Origin: Sequoia sempervirens
Lineage: Eukaryota > Streptophyta > Pinopsida > Cupressales > Cupressaceae
Reading direction: 5' to 3'
Length of the DNA: 64,000 nt
Assembly (NCBI GenBank): GCA_007258455.2
Contig: VDFB02270651.1
Coordinates: forward strand, 489,622,711-489,686,710
A model generated the notes under the pieces. The model saw nothing but the letters and a program-made list of their open reading frames with translations, did no database searches and was not told where the DNA came from. Positions 50,779 through 63,656 of this stretch are shown piece after piece; the first letter of the stretch is position 1; each line of letters starts with the position of its first letter. The translations under genes and the position numbers were made by a program.

Positions 50779-52746
50779 ATGGAGATGTACTCCAGTCTCG
50801 GGAGTGATTCCTAGAGACCTGGAACATGGTCCACCGGTTGTCCTCAACTAACTTAGAGATTATCTCCCATTGTGGGTTGACTTCCTTGTTAGATATTCTA
50901 CAATATAGAATCAACAGAGGTTTACTGACATCGTTGGTAGAGAGATGGCACAGTGAACATAACATGTTTCATTTACCAATTGGAGAGATGATCATGACTC
51001 CAGAGGATGTCTATCGTATTCTGTGGATCCTAGTGATGGGAGAGATAGTGATCTAGATGATAAGATAGAGTAGGGTAGGATAGCTGTACTATGGAGGTTA
51101 TCCTGAGATGATCATGTTATGGGCTGATGGATTCCTTGGACATATATGGTTAGCAGGTATGATCCTTTGCCATGTGTGCTTTCCAGATTCATTGGTGGAT
51201 TCCTTTTTCCTGATCGTAGGTCAAAGGTATTTTCAGTAGGTTGGGGTCATGTGTTATCGTGGATGACACTTGATGTTACTAGATATGCATGGGGCTCATG
51301 CATGTTAGCCCACTTATACTAATATTGCATGAGGTTGTTTATTACGGGGTGACGAGCCTATCATGTGGCATCACATTACTGCAGACCTAGGCATTAGAGC
51401 ATATAGTTGTTACTCGACCCATGGGAGAGAGACATCGACCACTAGGGAGACCCTATGTTTCTAGTTATAACAGTCCACATGTCCAACATAAGTTGGGCAA
51501 GGTTTCCCATTGGAGGCGTGCTTTGGATGATTTGGAGACTATCACATGGTGCCCATACTTGGATTGTGAGTAGTGGTGAGAGGATCAGCTGGAGATGCCA
51601 TATATGTTGTTATCCTACTATCTGATTGGCAAGTTCTAAACATGTTGTGCTTGAGCGATACCTGTATCTGCGAGTATGTCGATAGTTTGGACGAGTTCAA
51701 GGGATGCCCCTGGGACTTTCCCATTATGCATGGTGCTGACTAGATGTTTTAGAGTGGGGCCCTTTTGTATCATATGAGGCAGCTTATATAGAGTACTATA
51801 CCTTGACACTAGGTTTATGGGATTATGTTCCGTATATTACAGATGTCGGGATGACCGAGGATTATTGAGAGTTCTTCCACACACATCCCTTTCCTAGATT
51901 TACTCATCCAGAGGATCTAGTACCACCAGTTGATCGAGAGGGAGGAGATGATGAGGGTGGTCATGATGGTGGGGAGGGTGTTTGCAAAGGTGATTATGGT
52001 AGTGCAGAGGGTGGTTATAGAGGTGATGGTGGTGTAGAGGGTGGTGGGGAGAGTGATGATGGTGTACTGGGTGGTGGGGAGAGTGATGATGGTTCAGATG
52101 AGAGTCATCCATTTTATTTTTGTAGTTCTGAGGTACTGGAGGAGTGTTACTATAGCTCAGGCAATGCTTCTGAGGATTCAGATTGGGATACCCTGTCATC
52201 AGCAGCTGTCACAGATAGCGGCTTTGTAGGTAGCTGTTCAGTCATTTCAGAGCGAGATAGTGCAGGGTTGAGCACAGATTGTGTCCCTTCAGGATGAGTT
52301 AGGGTAGTTTCGGGCATAGATTGATATTTTGATAATTGATAGAGCAACATATAGGCAGCAGATACAATAGTTGCAGGCATAGATGATCATACTTACTTCA
52401 GAGAGGGATTCCTTTAGATACCGGACAGAGTAGGCTGAGGCCATTGCCGAGAGGATACAATAGATGACACCATTTGTAGGTACAACTAATTTCTTCAGAG
52501 AGATTTGACACATTTCTTAGGAGTTGCAATTTTATAGAGGTAAATATCATGAGTTGGTTCCTTCCCCCTGAGCGATGAGAGAGTTTTGTATAGTCTCATT
52601 CTTGAAGATCTCCTTCTTGGACTGTTAGCATGGGTGTCACACAACCATTTCCTGGAGATAAGAGAGATCCTGGTCCAGGATTGTCAGGTAGAGGAGGTAC
52701 TAGTTCCATGAGAGCAGCAGCATCTGGTGGTCGGAGCTCAACATAG
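50779..52746 (+). pseudogene. Plant mobile domain (PMD) protein remnant, longer copy (copy 2)
   Basis: Plus-strand relic that keeps the region deleted in copy 1. A frame at 50826-51053 reads HCGLTSLLDILQYRINRGLL, then LVERWHSEHNMFHLPIGEM and TPEDVYRILWI, the family-typical N-terminal part of the PMD. Then come frameshifted pieces: YGGYPEMIMLWADGFLGHIW, WGSCMLAHLY, and a WRRALDDLETITWCPYLD-like segment near 51515-51560. The FFHTHPFPRFTHPED block, Gly/Asp-rich tract and a Gln-rich coiled-coil-like frame (about 52240-52480) follow, ending near MGVTQPFP...SGRGGTSSMRAAASG. Stops include TAG 51571-51573 and TGA 51577-51579, where copy 1 has CAG and CGA. It lies antisense to the gag-bearing element on the minus strand. 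Non-functional. Confidence 0.75.
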
Positions 52747-55597
52747 CATTTTGTGATGTTCCTTGGACATTGTGTATACACTTTTTGTGAGATTGAGGAT
52801 GTGTTTCCCATGGTACGGTGCCCTTTTGGATTTTGATGTATCTCATCCTACTTTTGGATATCGTTGTACACATGGACATTATGATTTTTTTTATGATATA
52901 TGATATGCAGCAGTGATTATGATCTAAATGTTGATATGCATTTGATTTCCTTATTATGATATGCAATGTTGTAAATTTATTTAATTTCTATGTGATGATA
53001 ACATGATTAGGCAATGTGATGAATGCATTTATGATTATGCAATGTGATGTGATTTATTACAATTATGCAATGTGATGTGATGTTTATGATTATGCAATGT
53101 GATGCGATGATCATGATTATGCAATGTCATTGAATGTGCACAAATTCAAATGGTCAGGGCCTTAAGCTTAAATGAGTGAGTCTGTCCAACTTCCAAAAGT
53201 AGTGGGAATAGTACAGTAAATTGATCTTTTAGGCTTCATAACTCTGACATATTTCCCAAATTTCTTAGAAATCTAAACAGACTCACTTATTTAAGCATAG
53301 TGGATGACATGATTTTGATTTTGGAAATGATATACAATTTATGTCCTTTATTATTTTCTTTTGTATTTTCTGATGCAAATATTATGATGGAATGTATGAA
53401 TGTAAATGAGATGAGAATGTTTTCTAAGATATGCAAATGATGATGCAACTGATGTGCAACTAAATGAGAATGATGTGTTTTTGGTTAATGTTTAGTGTAC
53501 TCAATCCATTAATAATAGAGATGACACCATTGTGAAATTGTTTCAGCATTGAAAAACCCCATAAATACACATGCAATACTAAGATGAATGCAATCTAACT
53601 TAACTATGCAAATCTCATATTCAAAAGTTGTAATTTATATTAACCAATTTTTCGTGCTCTTTATCATCATTGGGCCTTTAAAATGTTGAAAGTGAGTACA
53701 AGCATCAATGGCATAGTTTAGACCAAGATGACTTGAGCACTACTTTCATGATGTTTTAAAATTGCAAGTTAACACAAGCATCTAAGTATAATTAAACTGA
53801 GATGACCTAAGCATTACTTGCATAAATAGGCAAGAGTTAATCTTTTTCCTATGCAAATTCAGAATGTCATGGATGATACTTTTTAGTGCACGTCTCATGA
53901 AAACTTGCATAGTAATAATGATAAACTTACAAACAATAGACAAATAAAAATCATACTCCTTCCTTGCTCCTCTAGTTCGATACATCATCGAGGACTCGAG
54001 AGATATGATATCAAAAATCAAAGTAGAAAAATTTGAACTTTCGTGTTTAATGTGATAAACCCTTGATTCAGAAAGATTGAATCATCCATTTGAAGTTTGT
54101 GTTTGTAAGGTTGGTCTGACGACTGTTTGCCTGTTGGTTTAAGCTCATAGTTTAGTTTCCTCTAGTGAGTGCAGGATTTTTCCCCTAGTCCAGGGTGAGA
54201 CACGACCATGATGACCAAGAACTAACGTAAAGACATATCCTAGGGGCCTCGGGGGTTGATCAACAAATTATCCTTGCTTATGTTATACACGCAGATACCA
54301 CATTGTTCGATTGATGACATGACCAAGATTTACAAGATGAAAATATGAATAGAACGAACACCTAAAATATTGACCTATATGTCTCAGGGGATAATCAAAG
54401 ATCACCCTTTCTTATGTTCAAAGCTCAGAGATGACGTAGTTCAAACAAAGACTATGTTTTTGACCTTTTGACTTTTTTTTACCTATTTTTTTATTTTGAC
54501 ATGTTTTGAATGTTTTTGGGATTTTTCTATGTTTTGAATGTTTTTGGGATTTTGGATTTTCTGACCTTCAGAATGTGCAAGAATTTGATCCAATGTAGGA
54601 CATTCCTACAGTGTGATATGATAAGACAAACTGATTTTTAGAATGGGATGAGTAATACTAGGGGATACCATGATACAAACACTAGATCAAGCCATGATGT
54701 GAACATGGAAGCACAATGGATGAATGATGCAGATCAAGTCATGTAGCCCAAGATAGATGGATGAATGATATGATATGATTGATTGAAGGAACAAGATGCC
54801 CCACAATAGAGATAATGCAACCATGGATAAATGATAGATCAAAATTAAAGATTCACTGCAAAACATGTAACACAAGCAACATATCTTTTGTCAAAAGATG
54901 ATAATGGTTGATTGATTAAGATGCCAAGAATGATTGATTCCATAAGGCATGGTGATGATAAGTACTTAGGATCACTGATTTCCTCTAAGTATGATAAGAT
55001 TGATGATTTTTGATGATTGATTGACAAAAGGTATGAGGATTGGATAATTTTTTATAGGTAGGCTCAAATATGATTTGCATGATAAGATTCAAGGTTGCAA
55101 AGGGACATGATGACATGGATTTTGATAAGATAAGAGATATGGAATGGAAGAAATCAAGGATAATGATAATGAATGGGATGATTAAGATCAACTAGATAAG
55201 ATATAAACACAAGGACTAAGTACTTTGCTCCCATTCCTCATCAAGACCAAGGACAAGAAGAAAGGATGTATTTAGAAAGATAAGGTGAAGGATATGGTAC
55301 GGAAGATATGGATAACACATATAGGATAAGATACATGATGTTCAAGAACATTAAATTTTTCAAGATCAAAGGTGGAAAAGTAAGGCATGAGCATAAAAGG
55401 GATAATGACCATGAATGATAAGATGGACAAAACTTGTCCCTAAGTGTAGAGTGCAAGACGAATATGGAAGATAGGATATGGATGATAGGGAGATGGAAGA
55501 AGGAATTAAGAATCAAGTTTGACAACCAAATATCTCTCGAATATATTCTCTAATGAACCATGGCAATGGGAAATTGCACTCCTAAATGTTGGCAAAT
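52747..55597. other. Long noncoding block (copy 2)
   Basis: Counterpart of 7851-10703, including the 27-bp array at 52993-53125 and the GACATGTTTTGAATG repeats near 54490-54560. No gene supported. Confidence 0.5.
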
Positions 55598-56065
55598 TTA
55601 GGGTATGATGGGATAATGGATAGGAGGTTGAAAGGTTTGTTGATGGATATATGGAAAGGATGGCAAGATCAACATTGGTACACACCTTGAAGGGTGATGA
55701 AGTGATGGAGGAAAAATGGATTTGGAAGGTGATAGGCTTTTATATGGAAGATTGGAGGAAGCTTTTGGATTAGCAAATTTGAGTGTCGATTTAGATTTCA
55801 TTGCTTCTATGCGACTTTTTGGAATCCACATGATTTTTAACTTTGATATTTGATTTGTGGGCCATTTTGGCCTTTGAGATTTTTCTCTTTGATTTATAGA
55901 CCTTTGTGGTCTTGGAAATTTTATTTTTTCTTTGACATGCCTTTGTGGCTTTTTTGATTTTTCCTTTGATTTTGGATCAAATTTTCTTTTATTTTTGCAT
56001 GCCTCTTCGAGGAGACACGTTGATCCTTTGATACATGTGAATTTTGATATGGAAGCTTTTGACAT
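55598..56065 (-). pseudogene. Lys-rich reading frame of unknown role (copy 2)
   Basis: 155 codons, MSKASISKFTCIKG start. The middle (KNKRKFDPKSKEKSKK) reads a different frame from the copy-1 version. Probably a remnant of the same transcription unit as the G-patch-like ORF. No domain recognised. Confidence 0.3.
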
Positions 56066-56935
56066 TTGGTACCCAAATTGCTTCCATGAGAAATATGAGA
56101 GATTGATGGAGATGAATGGTATGGAGGTATCATGGATGAGTTGTTGGTGGTAGAATTTTGAAAGGGCATCAAGGATGTGTGCCTTTGTTGTTCTTGAGGA
56201 ATAGGATATGGACCTAGGATAGAGGGAAGGTTTGATGAACTAGGATGAGGACCTACGATAGATGGAAGGTTTGGTGGATTAGGATGAGGACCTAAGATAG
56301 ATGGTAGGTTTGATGGACTAGGAAACTTAGGTGTATAACCAAGGCCATGGTAATATGGGTTTTCTTGAGAAAAAAGGGAGTTCTAAGATACCTTGTTCAT
56401 GAAGGCCTAATCCTTTGCCTTTGTAGTTCATACTTTGACACATTCGTTTACCATTGGGATATGTGTTGTTTGTGAAACAAGATGTGAGTCCATTTTGGGG
56501 AGGATTTGATATAGATGAAAGGATAGGTGTTGGAAGTAAACTGGAGTGGATGAAGGAGGAGGATCCCAATTTGTAGGTGTGGGGTTCATGGATAGCTTGC
56601 ATAGGTGTGATAGGATCTTTCCATGGGGATGATGGGGTATTTTTATCTTGACTTGGAAGATGTTCATGAGGTGTGGGAGATGGAGTAACTTGCTCTTCAT
56701 TAGGTACAAAATCATCTTGTAGTGGTGTGAAAGGCATATCTTGATCTTGAGAAGGATGAACATCCTCATGGAATGAAGCGATATTCTCAGATGGAAGCAT
56801 ATCTTGATCTTGATGAGGAAGGGAATCATGAGATTTTGTAGAAAGCATATCTTGATCATCGAGCGATAGGACATCACTAGATAGGATGGAAGAATTATCA
56901 TGCTCTTGGGATGCAATGGAATCTTGAGTTGGCAT
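55921..56935 (-). pseudogene. G-patch-like, QDQDM-repeat ORF relic (copy 2)
   Basis: Minus-strand frame open for 202 codons (56935-56327): acidic QDQDM-repeat region, then NYKGKGLGLHEQGILE, where a 1-bp insertion near 56377-56385 shifts the frame. The Pro-rich repeats and MPFQNSTTNNSSM continue in the shifted frame to about 55921. It retains CGA at 56444-56446 and CAA at 56185-56187, where copy 1 has TGA and TAA. Comparing copies implies an ancestral protein of more than 300 residues. Role unknown; a retroelement gag-protease extension is the best guess. Confidence 0.5.
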
Positions 56936-57807
56936 GGATTCATTAGATGTGGTGGAAGGAGGACTTGGAAGGATTCATTAGATTAGACATGGATTCATCA
57001 TTGCAATGTAATTTATTCCATTATTTCATGTTTCATTCCTTTTTTTCATCAATTTGGTTTAATTACCTAAACGGGGTTTTACCAAGGCAAACTCCCATAC
57101 CCTAACAATCAACAATTTCTCTTTCTTGTCTTGTTTGTATGCAGGTTTAGGACTCCTGGAGGCTTAAGAATCATTGAGTATTAAATTTCAAAGTCATTCA
57201 AGTCAAAATATCAACAAAAAGTCACTTTTAGGCCTAAATACAATAGTTTCGGAAGTGGACACCTGTAGGAAGCCGAAGTGCAAACCAAAAGTTCTAGAGT
57301 CAACCTTTAAATATTCAAAAATTCAAAAGTGGACTGATTCACCATGGGTGGAAAATGAGCCCCACTGCAAGGTCAGTTTTTGGTTTTCTGCATTTTTTGA
57401 CACCCTTTTGTTCAAAACGAGACCCATTTCAGTTTTACAAAATTGGACTGATTCACCCATAATGGCGAATGAGTCCCTCCAAGCGTAAGAAACAACATCA
57501 TTAGCATTCCAGGATCAATTTCCAATCCTAATCAAAGTTCCAGGTGCACACTTCCAATCTAATCCACTTATGTTGCATTTTTCTATTCATTTGTAGGTGA
57601 TTTTATAATTTACACAATGTGTTTTCAAATAATTTATTTTCCTTTAGTTTCTATTCATTAGAAAATTAATCTCATTCATTTCTTGCATTCAAACATTGCA
57701 TCTAAGTATTTAAATATTCATATTCCATCCATATTGCATTGACTTTGAATGTAACAAGCATTTTTGGATCTAATCTCTCTCCTTTTAGGTGAAAAACTCT
57801 ACAAGAA
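56936..57807. other. Noncoding spacer (copy 2)
   Basis: Counterpart of 12041-12957. No credible reading frame; the 104-codon plus-strand frame at 57174-57488 is not preserved in copy 1. Confidence 0.4.
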
Positions 57808-58202
57808 TTAGAGAGTCCATTGTGTCCAAAAATCTATGTCACAGTCACCTCCTCTCATGTCACTTCTCCTAAAATATTCCTTATATTTCTCAAGGAATTT
57901 TGTCTTCATGTCTTTCCAAGTTTCCATAGTATCTCTGCCTAAGCTCATGAACCCTCTTAATGCAACCTCTTTCGGAGTGGTAGGAAATAGCTTAAGCCGA
58001 TGCGAATCAGTAGTATAATCATAACTCATGCAGAGTATGTCAAACTAAAATAAAAAGGTATCAGGATATTCTATGACAAGTCCATAAAACTTGGGGAATG
58101 TTGGAGCAAGTCCATGTTCTTGATGTTGTCAACTTCATTCTGATGGGCAATGGGGAAAGGAAAAGCTGGTTGGTTAGGTATGTTCCTATTTGCATCACCC
58201 AT
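57808..58202 (-). pseudogene. Ty3/gypsy gag N-terminal fragment (copy 2)
   Basis: Same gag as 12958-13325. ATG at 58202; a small insertion near 58105-58120 shifts the frame early. The core KLFPTTPKEVALRGFMSLG, ETWKDMKTKFLEKYKEYF is readable at 58029-57850. Trp-to-Gly and Cys-to-Tyr/Phe-type changes show decay. It lies about 375 bp from its PBS at 58579-58598. Confidence 0.72.
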
Positions 58203-58578
58203 GCCTGCTTGATGTAGTTCCAAAGCAATGGGGTTCTCAAGCTAATTTTGTTCTTCAAAGGAGACTTTAGAGCTAGTCAGATCAGGAAATGCATCAGCAA
58301 AGGGGTGTGGGTCTGAACTTCTTCTTCTCTTGGTAGGTTATGATATTCAACTAGTTGGAATGGATTAGGATTGTTAGGAAGGAATCTCCCATAAGCATCC
58401 CTTAACCTTCCTCTATGCATGTGGTATCACTCACTATCAGCCAACTCACACAAACTATTGGTAAAGAATAAGGGGGGTCATTACTTCCTAAATGAGGATA
58501 TATACTAAGAACAACTTCCATAAACACTATAGCAAGAAAAACTACCAATGACTCCAAAGAAATTCCTAGTTTGACACC

Positions 58579-58598
58579 ATCCCTGGCAACGATGCCAA
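58579..58598 (-). other. Athila/Tat-type primer-binding site (copy 2)
   Basis: Minus strand TTTTTGGCATCGTTGCC then AGGGATGG, next to LTR end CCAACA. It is better preserved than copy 1. Confidence 0.65.
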
Positions 58599-58601
58599 AA
58601 A

Positions 58602-58633
58602 TGTTGGCCTCCTACAATCATTTAATAAATAAG
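58602..58633 (-). mobile_element. LTR fragment of the minus-oriented element (copy 2, part 1)
   Basis: TGTTGGCCTCC edge next to the PBS. Interrupted by the 4-kb solo LTR and resumed at 62644. Confidence 0.5.
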
Positions 58634-59623
58634 TGTCACGACCCCTTTTTATTGTTCGTAATTTTATAATGTTTAATTAAATTAAGTTATAAACAAACAA
58701 AAAGGAAATAATTATATTTTAATTAGAGAATTCATTTTTTTTCAATTAATTGATAATACTTATTATTTAGAATAATTAACTTAATTGCAATTAAATGAAA
58801 ATACTTTGTTATTTAGGAAAATTATTTTATGTGCAAGTGAAATTTTGTTAATATTATTTAGAATAAATATTTAATTTGTGCATGAATAATATTTTTTACT
58901 TGCTTATTAAGGTAAATATTTATTTTGTAAATTACAAATGACAATTGCTCACTATTTACTTGGATAGTTATGTAGTTACAATTAAAATAGAATTCTTTAC
59001 TATTATTAATTAAAGATAAATATCGTACATAAAAATAAATTTTATTTTTGATTTTAAAGATTAGGTTATAAAAATGGAAGGGAAAAAATTTAAAAAGGAA
59101 AATCATTATCGTAAACACAATTGTTCTTTTATATAATCTTCTTTATTGCTTTGCAAAAATAACTGAAAATTGGTTGCTGAGAAGAGGGTTTCTAAAGCAC
59201 AGTGAATCTAGCATGGTGAAGGGAAAGAAAAACAAGAAAGAAAGGAAAAATAAAGAAAGAGAATTCTACAGGAAGCGAATCCAGGTATTTTGAGCTTTTT
59301 AATTCTTTTCCCCTTGTATTTTGATTCAAATGTGTGAACTTGTTACTGTGTTTTGGAAAAGTGAAGTTATTTTGGTAAATTCCCAAATTGATTGAGTTTA
59401 TTCCATAAATTTTGAGCCAATAGTGTACAAATCTGATTCTTCATGTCCTCCTATGATATATACCTATATATATATATATGTATATATTAAACTATTTTTT
59501 TTTTACAGATTGAATCTTTGTTGAAAAATAAAATTTATTATAAATTGAAGAAAGTTGTTTGCTTGTGGTACAATTTAATTTAACCTGTGTATACATATAT
59601 ATACTTATATATTTAAACTGTAT

Positions 59624-59676
<53 letters not shown>

Positions 59677-60455
59677 ATAAAATATATAGTAATATGGGTA
59701 AATACATGTGAAATTTCTAAAAGATATAATACAGGGTTGAATTCATGCTTTAGAAATGTCTTTATTCTTTTGTTAAAAATAATAAAATATATAAGTATAT
59801 ATATGTATATACACCTATATATATATATACAAAAAACCACTCTAAGTATTTGATTTTAATGTGGCAAATGAATACTTGATTCTGAACATTTTACTACTTC
59901 TGCTGAAAATATATTATTGAATATACAGCTTTGAAATAAATATATATGCATAAAATATGTATATATGTATATAATAATTTTACTCATCTAAAAATATATA
60001 TACATAAGTATACCTCTATGTATATAATATGTTGTAGGCTTATATAACACTTTGGTTGTGAATGCATTATTTTCAAAATGGATATAAAAAGAATTACATG
60101 TAAATAAATATATAATTATATATATATATATACACACATATGTATTTAAATATATAGAACATCTTAATTATGGGGGAGTGGAATGTATGCCTAAAGCTAT
60201 TTTAGAATGTGTAAACTTTAGCTATAAAATACAATTTTCTATTCTTCTTATATATATATATAGATGATTACAAATACTTTATGTATGGAAGTAAGAATGA
60301 AAAGAGTAGATGAATAAAAATCTGATATAAAAGTGATTAAACTTGTTGTTTTACAATGATATCTCTTTGTATCCATATATTAGTCTGTATATATTATGAA
60401 GATTACTTATAGATGAATTTGTTTATGTATATATTGTTGCTGGAAAATTTATGAT

Positions 60456-60507
<52 letters not shown>

Positions 60508-62638
60508 CATTCTGAAAATTAAATCATTGTAGAATTCAAATGAGCAAATATACCTTTGGCTGTAAGTGTCTACAATCATGCTGGTGCTGGAAAAATTGAA
60601 AGATAAATTGTTTGTATATAAATATAAATGTGTGTGTGTGTGTGTATATATATATTTGTGTATGTAATTATATGAATCATGTATGTAACGACTGCAACAT
60701 TGTAAGGTAAATATTTTACATAGCTGACGTTATTTTTATTATTTCATTGTAAGTGTGATTCCCTGAAGTGTCTATAAGTATGTATATATATTCACATATT
60801 TAATTAAATATATGCATATATCTTTCTATTTAAAAAGATTGTAAGTTACTTCAGTTGTAAATGAATATTTTTGTGTATCTATTTATATTTCTAGATATAT
60901 GTATAGAAAAGAATATAAATATAATAAGTGTGTGAGCAAGATTTAAAACTCGAAAAGATTAGATGTATAAATTTGAATTGCAATAACACATATTTTTTTT
61001 TTTAAGTAGATATGTTTCTATAATGGATTGTTTTACCTTTGAGTATCTATCCAAATATATGCATATGTGCATGTGAATATGGGTAGATTCTGAATGGTAA
61101 TTAGAAATGGAATATTGGCTATCTTGAAAGCAAGAACATACTTGCTTATAATTGTTTTAAGCGAATTGGGTAAATTTTGTTCATTCAAAATGTATACATT
61201 TCTGCCTGGAAGTATTTTATTTTATTTTTACAAATGTCATGTAAATTTTTTATTTTTAGATTGAACCCTTTAACTTGGGAACGACTTATTGGATACTTTG
61301 AAAAAAAATAAGAAGTTACACATTTACATTTAATTACATATAAACCTTGAAATGTTAGAGGAATGATTAAACTGAGTCAAAAGTGAGTTATCAAAATCAG
61401 AGTAGAATTTATTTCTTGTGAGCATTTCTCTTAGGAATATGAAATTTGAGACATTTTCTAACCTTAGATCTATATATATAGAATTAGAATGCAATTCACC
61501 TATGCCTATTATGTATTGTGAATCAATTGTGATTTTTATAAAAAGATAAATGAATGTTGAATCATACCCTACTTTATGGAAGTTAGCTTCAATGATGACA
61601 CTTTTCTCATGAATTATGGATTATTATACATATACAGAGAAATTAGGAATTTTCCTCACTTAGTTGATTTTGAGATTTATTTACATAAGAATGTATACTC
61701 ATATATATATACATTAGCTTATACATGTATTCTCATACATATATGAGCTATATCTTCTAAATTCCTTTATAGTATTACTCTCTCATTGATAAAACCTAAA
61801 TATGAATCGTTGAGTTTAGAAGTAAACATTTTGCTTATAATTGCATAGGCATGCGTGCATCCTAGCAGGATTAGAATTACTTTCATGAAGCTTTGCGTGA
61901 TTGCAGCGTACTTGTGTGATATTTGAGAGATCATTGGAAGTAGAATGGTCTTATTTACAAATACTTGGGAGCAATTCATGATAGTGTTGGAACTACCTAA
62001 ATTTCATATGTAAGGATAATGCATTGGTGAAACTTGAAAATGTTGTGTGAAGACTTATGTGACTAGTAAAATAACTCCCATATGCTCCTTGATATGTGTG
62101 ACACTCATGATATCTAGAGATATGTAATGAATGGTCTTGTCAATGAGATAGTATGACCATTTCCTACAAGGCATCTGTAACCATTGAAACTTTGTAGCCA
62201 GTAAGGCTCGACTAGTGAGGCATTTCATTAAGCTAGTGAGGCACTTTTACGAGTGGTTTTTCATCCCTACAAGGTTTTTCCACTCATGAAATTATTGTGT
62301 TATGGTTATTTTTTGGATGAATTGATGATAATATTGTTCCCTCAATTGGCTTTACAATATTTGAATTTTTTTGTTTTGCGTATCTTTGTATAAGCCTATA
62401 TGGCTAGATTTGGTAAATGCACAGCCTTGTGTTGATATACATAGTAACTCATTAATGTATGAAGTTCCTTTGAATTATTAATGAAGTAATAAATATATGT
62501 ACTGAGTATATTTAATGAAATTTCCTTTGAGCATGCATGGATATAAATGTTTTGCATGTTATCTCCTATCTCTTACTTGTGATGTGCATTGATTAAGGTA
62601 ATTATGTATTTTGGAATGTGTTTTTTTCAAGCGTTACA
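58634..62638 (+). mobile_element. 4.0-kb solo LTR, target-site duplication ATAAG (copy 2)
   Basis: TGTCACGACCCC to GCGTTACA, 4005 bp, flanked by ATAAG at 58629-58633 and 62639-62643. Orthologous to 13757-17789, with small indels (for example about 55 bp extra near 60730-60785 and about 40 bp missing near 61100). TA tracts at 59631-59671 and 60462-60503. No gene. Confidence 0.82.
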
Positions 62639-62643
62639 ATAAG

Positions 62644-63656
62644 CCCTTACAACCATGATTCAGATATTGGACATCTAACCTGAATAGCTATTTAAATCAT
62701 CATGAAGGTTCATTTAACTTTTTAACCTAGGGACGTGAACTTGCAATGGGTCAGCACAGTTTGTGCACTAGGAACCCAAGTGGCCATTTTTATTCTACAT
62801 CTAAAGAACTCACAATACTAAAATTAAATTGCTTTGTAGGGAATACCATAAATTCCAATCATTAATCAACAACTACACAAAACTAAAATACATAGCACGA
62901 ATTAAAATCTAAGCCAAAAAAAAGGCACTGCTCTATCTTCTTTGGCTATAGGAATAGTCACATAATGGAATTCTAGTGGCTGCAAGAAGAGTCGGTGCCA
63001 GACTTCTAACTAATTACTAAACAAGTAATACTAAAATAATACTAAACTAAGAGGATGGATTACTCACCAAGTGGGACCCCTTGGATAAGTATCCTGTAAA
63101 ACTAATGAGAACTTAGATGCTCAAACTCAAAAATTTATTTTATTCACTGTAAATCATGAGTACAAAAGAGTAATGTATTTGTATTACTGAAAACTTGAGA
63201 GTGCAAGTACAATATCCAATTGTGCAACAAATAAAGAAGGAGCATCATATCTTTATTTATACTATCAACTGGACAAGGCAGTCAACTCCATGACTAGGAG
63301 GACAACATTTAGGGAAAACAAAGAAAGTGGAGTGGCGACGGTTACACATGCATGAAATCTAGTTAGACATGCAGGTCCAAATGTAGGTTTAGCATAGTAG
63401 TAATGCTTGTGTCTACTCAATCATTAAATTCCACTACAAGGAAGTTACATTCGGTTGCATGAGGAATCTTCTATCGTCAACCTCCTTTGACCTTGAGTGA
63501 TTCCTTTGCTAGACTTTATGGTGCATGCCCAACTAGCGGTGTCTTCCCTAACTTAGCATCCTCAAATTAAATCTACATGGTAATGTTAGTACACACAATA
63601 ACTGCATATATATAACCACCTTAAGGAAAATTCATTAACCACATGCATAATCAATA
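62644..63656 (-). mobile_element. LTR fragment of the minus-oriented element (copy 2, part 2)
   Basis: Counterpart of 17795-18612 plus 27654-27843 joined, so it preserves the empty site of the 9-kb element (AGGAA at about 63461). Noncoding. Confidence 0.5.

Larger units (their letters stand above)
33733..63656 (+). repeat. Segmental duplication, copy 2
   Basis: Direct-orientation copy of 1-27843. The offset is 33732 at the left end and 35813 at the right end. The change in offset is accounted for by the private events: a full element instead of a solo LTR, a 6.05-kb gypsy insertion, and 669-bp and 723-bp extra segments here, against a 9.03-kb insertion in copy 1. The true left boundary may lie anywhere in 27844-33733, because the partner sequence is outside the window. 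Confidence 0.93.

Noticed and set aside
57174..57488. 104-codon plus-strand gene
   Set aside because: Not preserved in the duplicated copy and has no domain.
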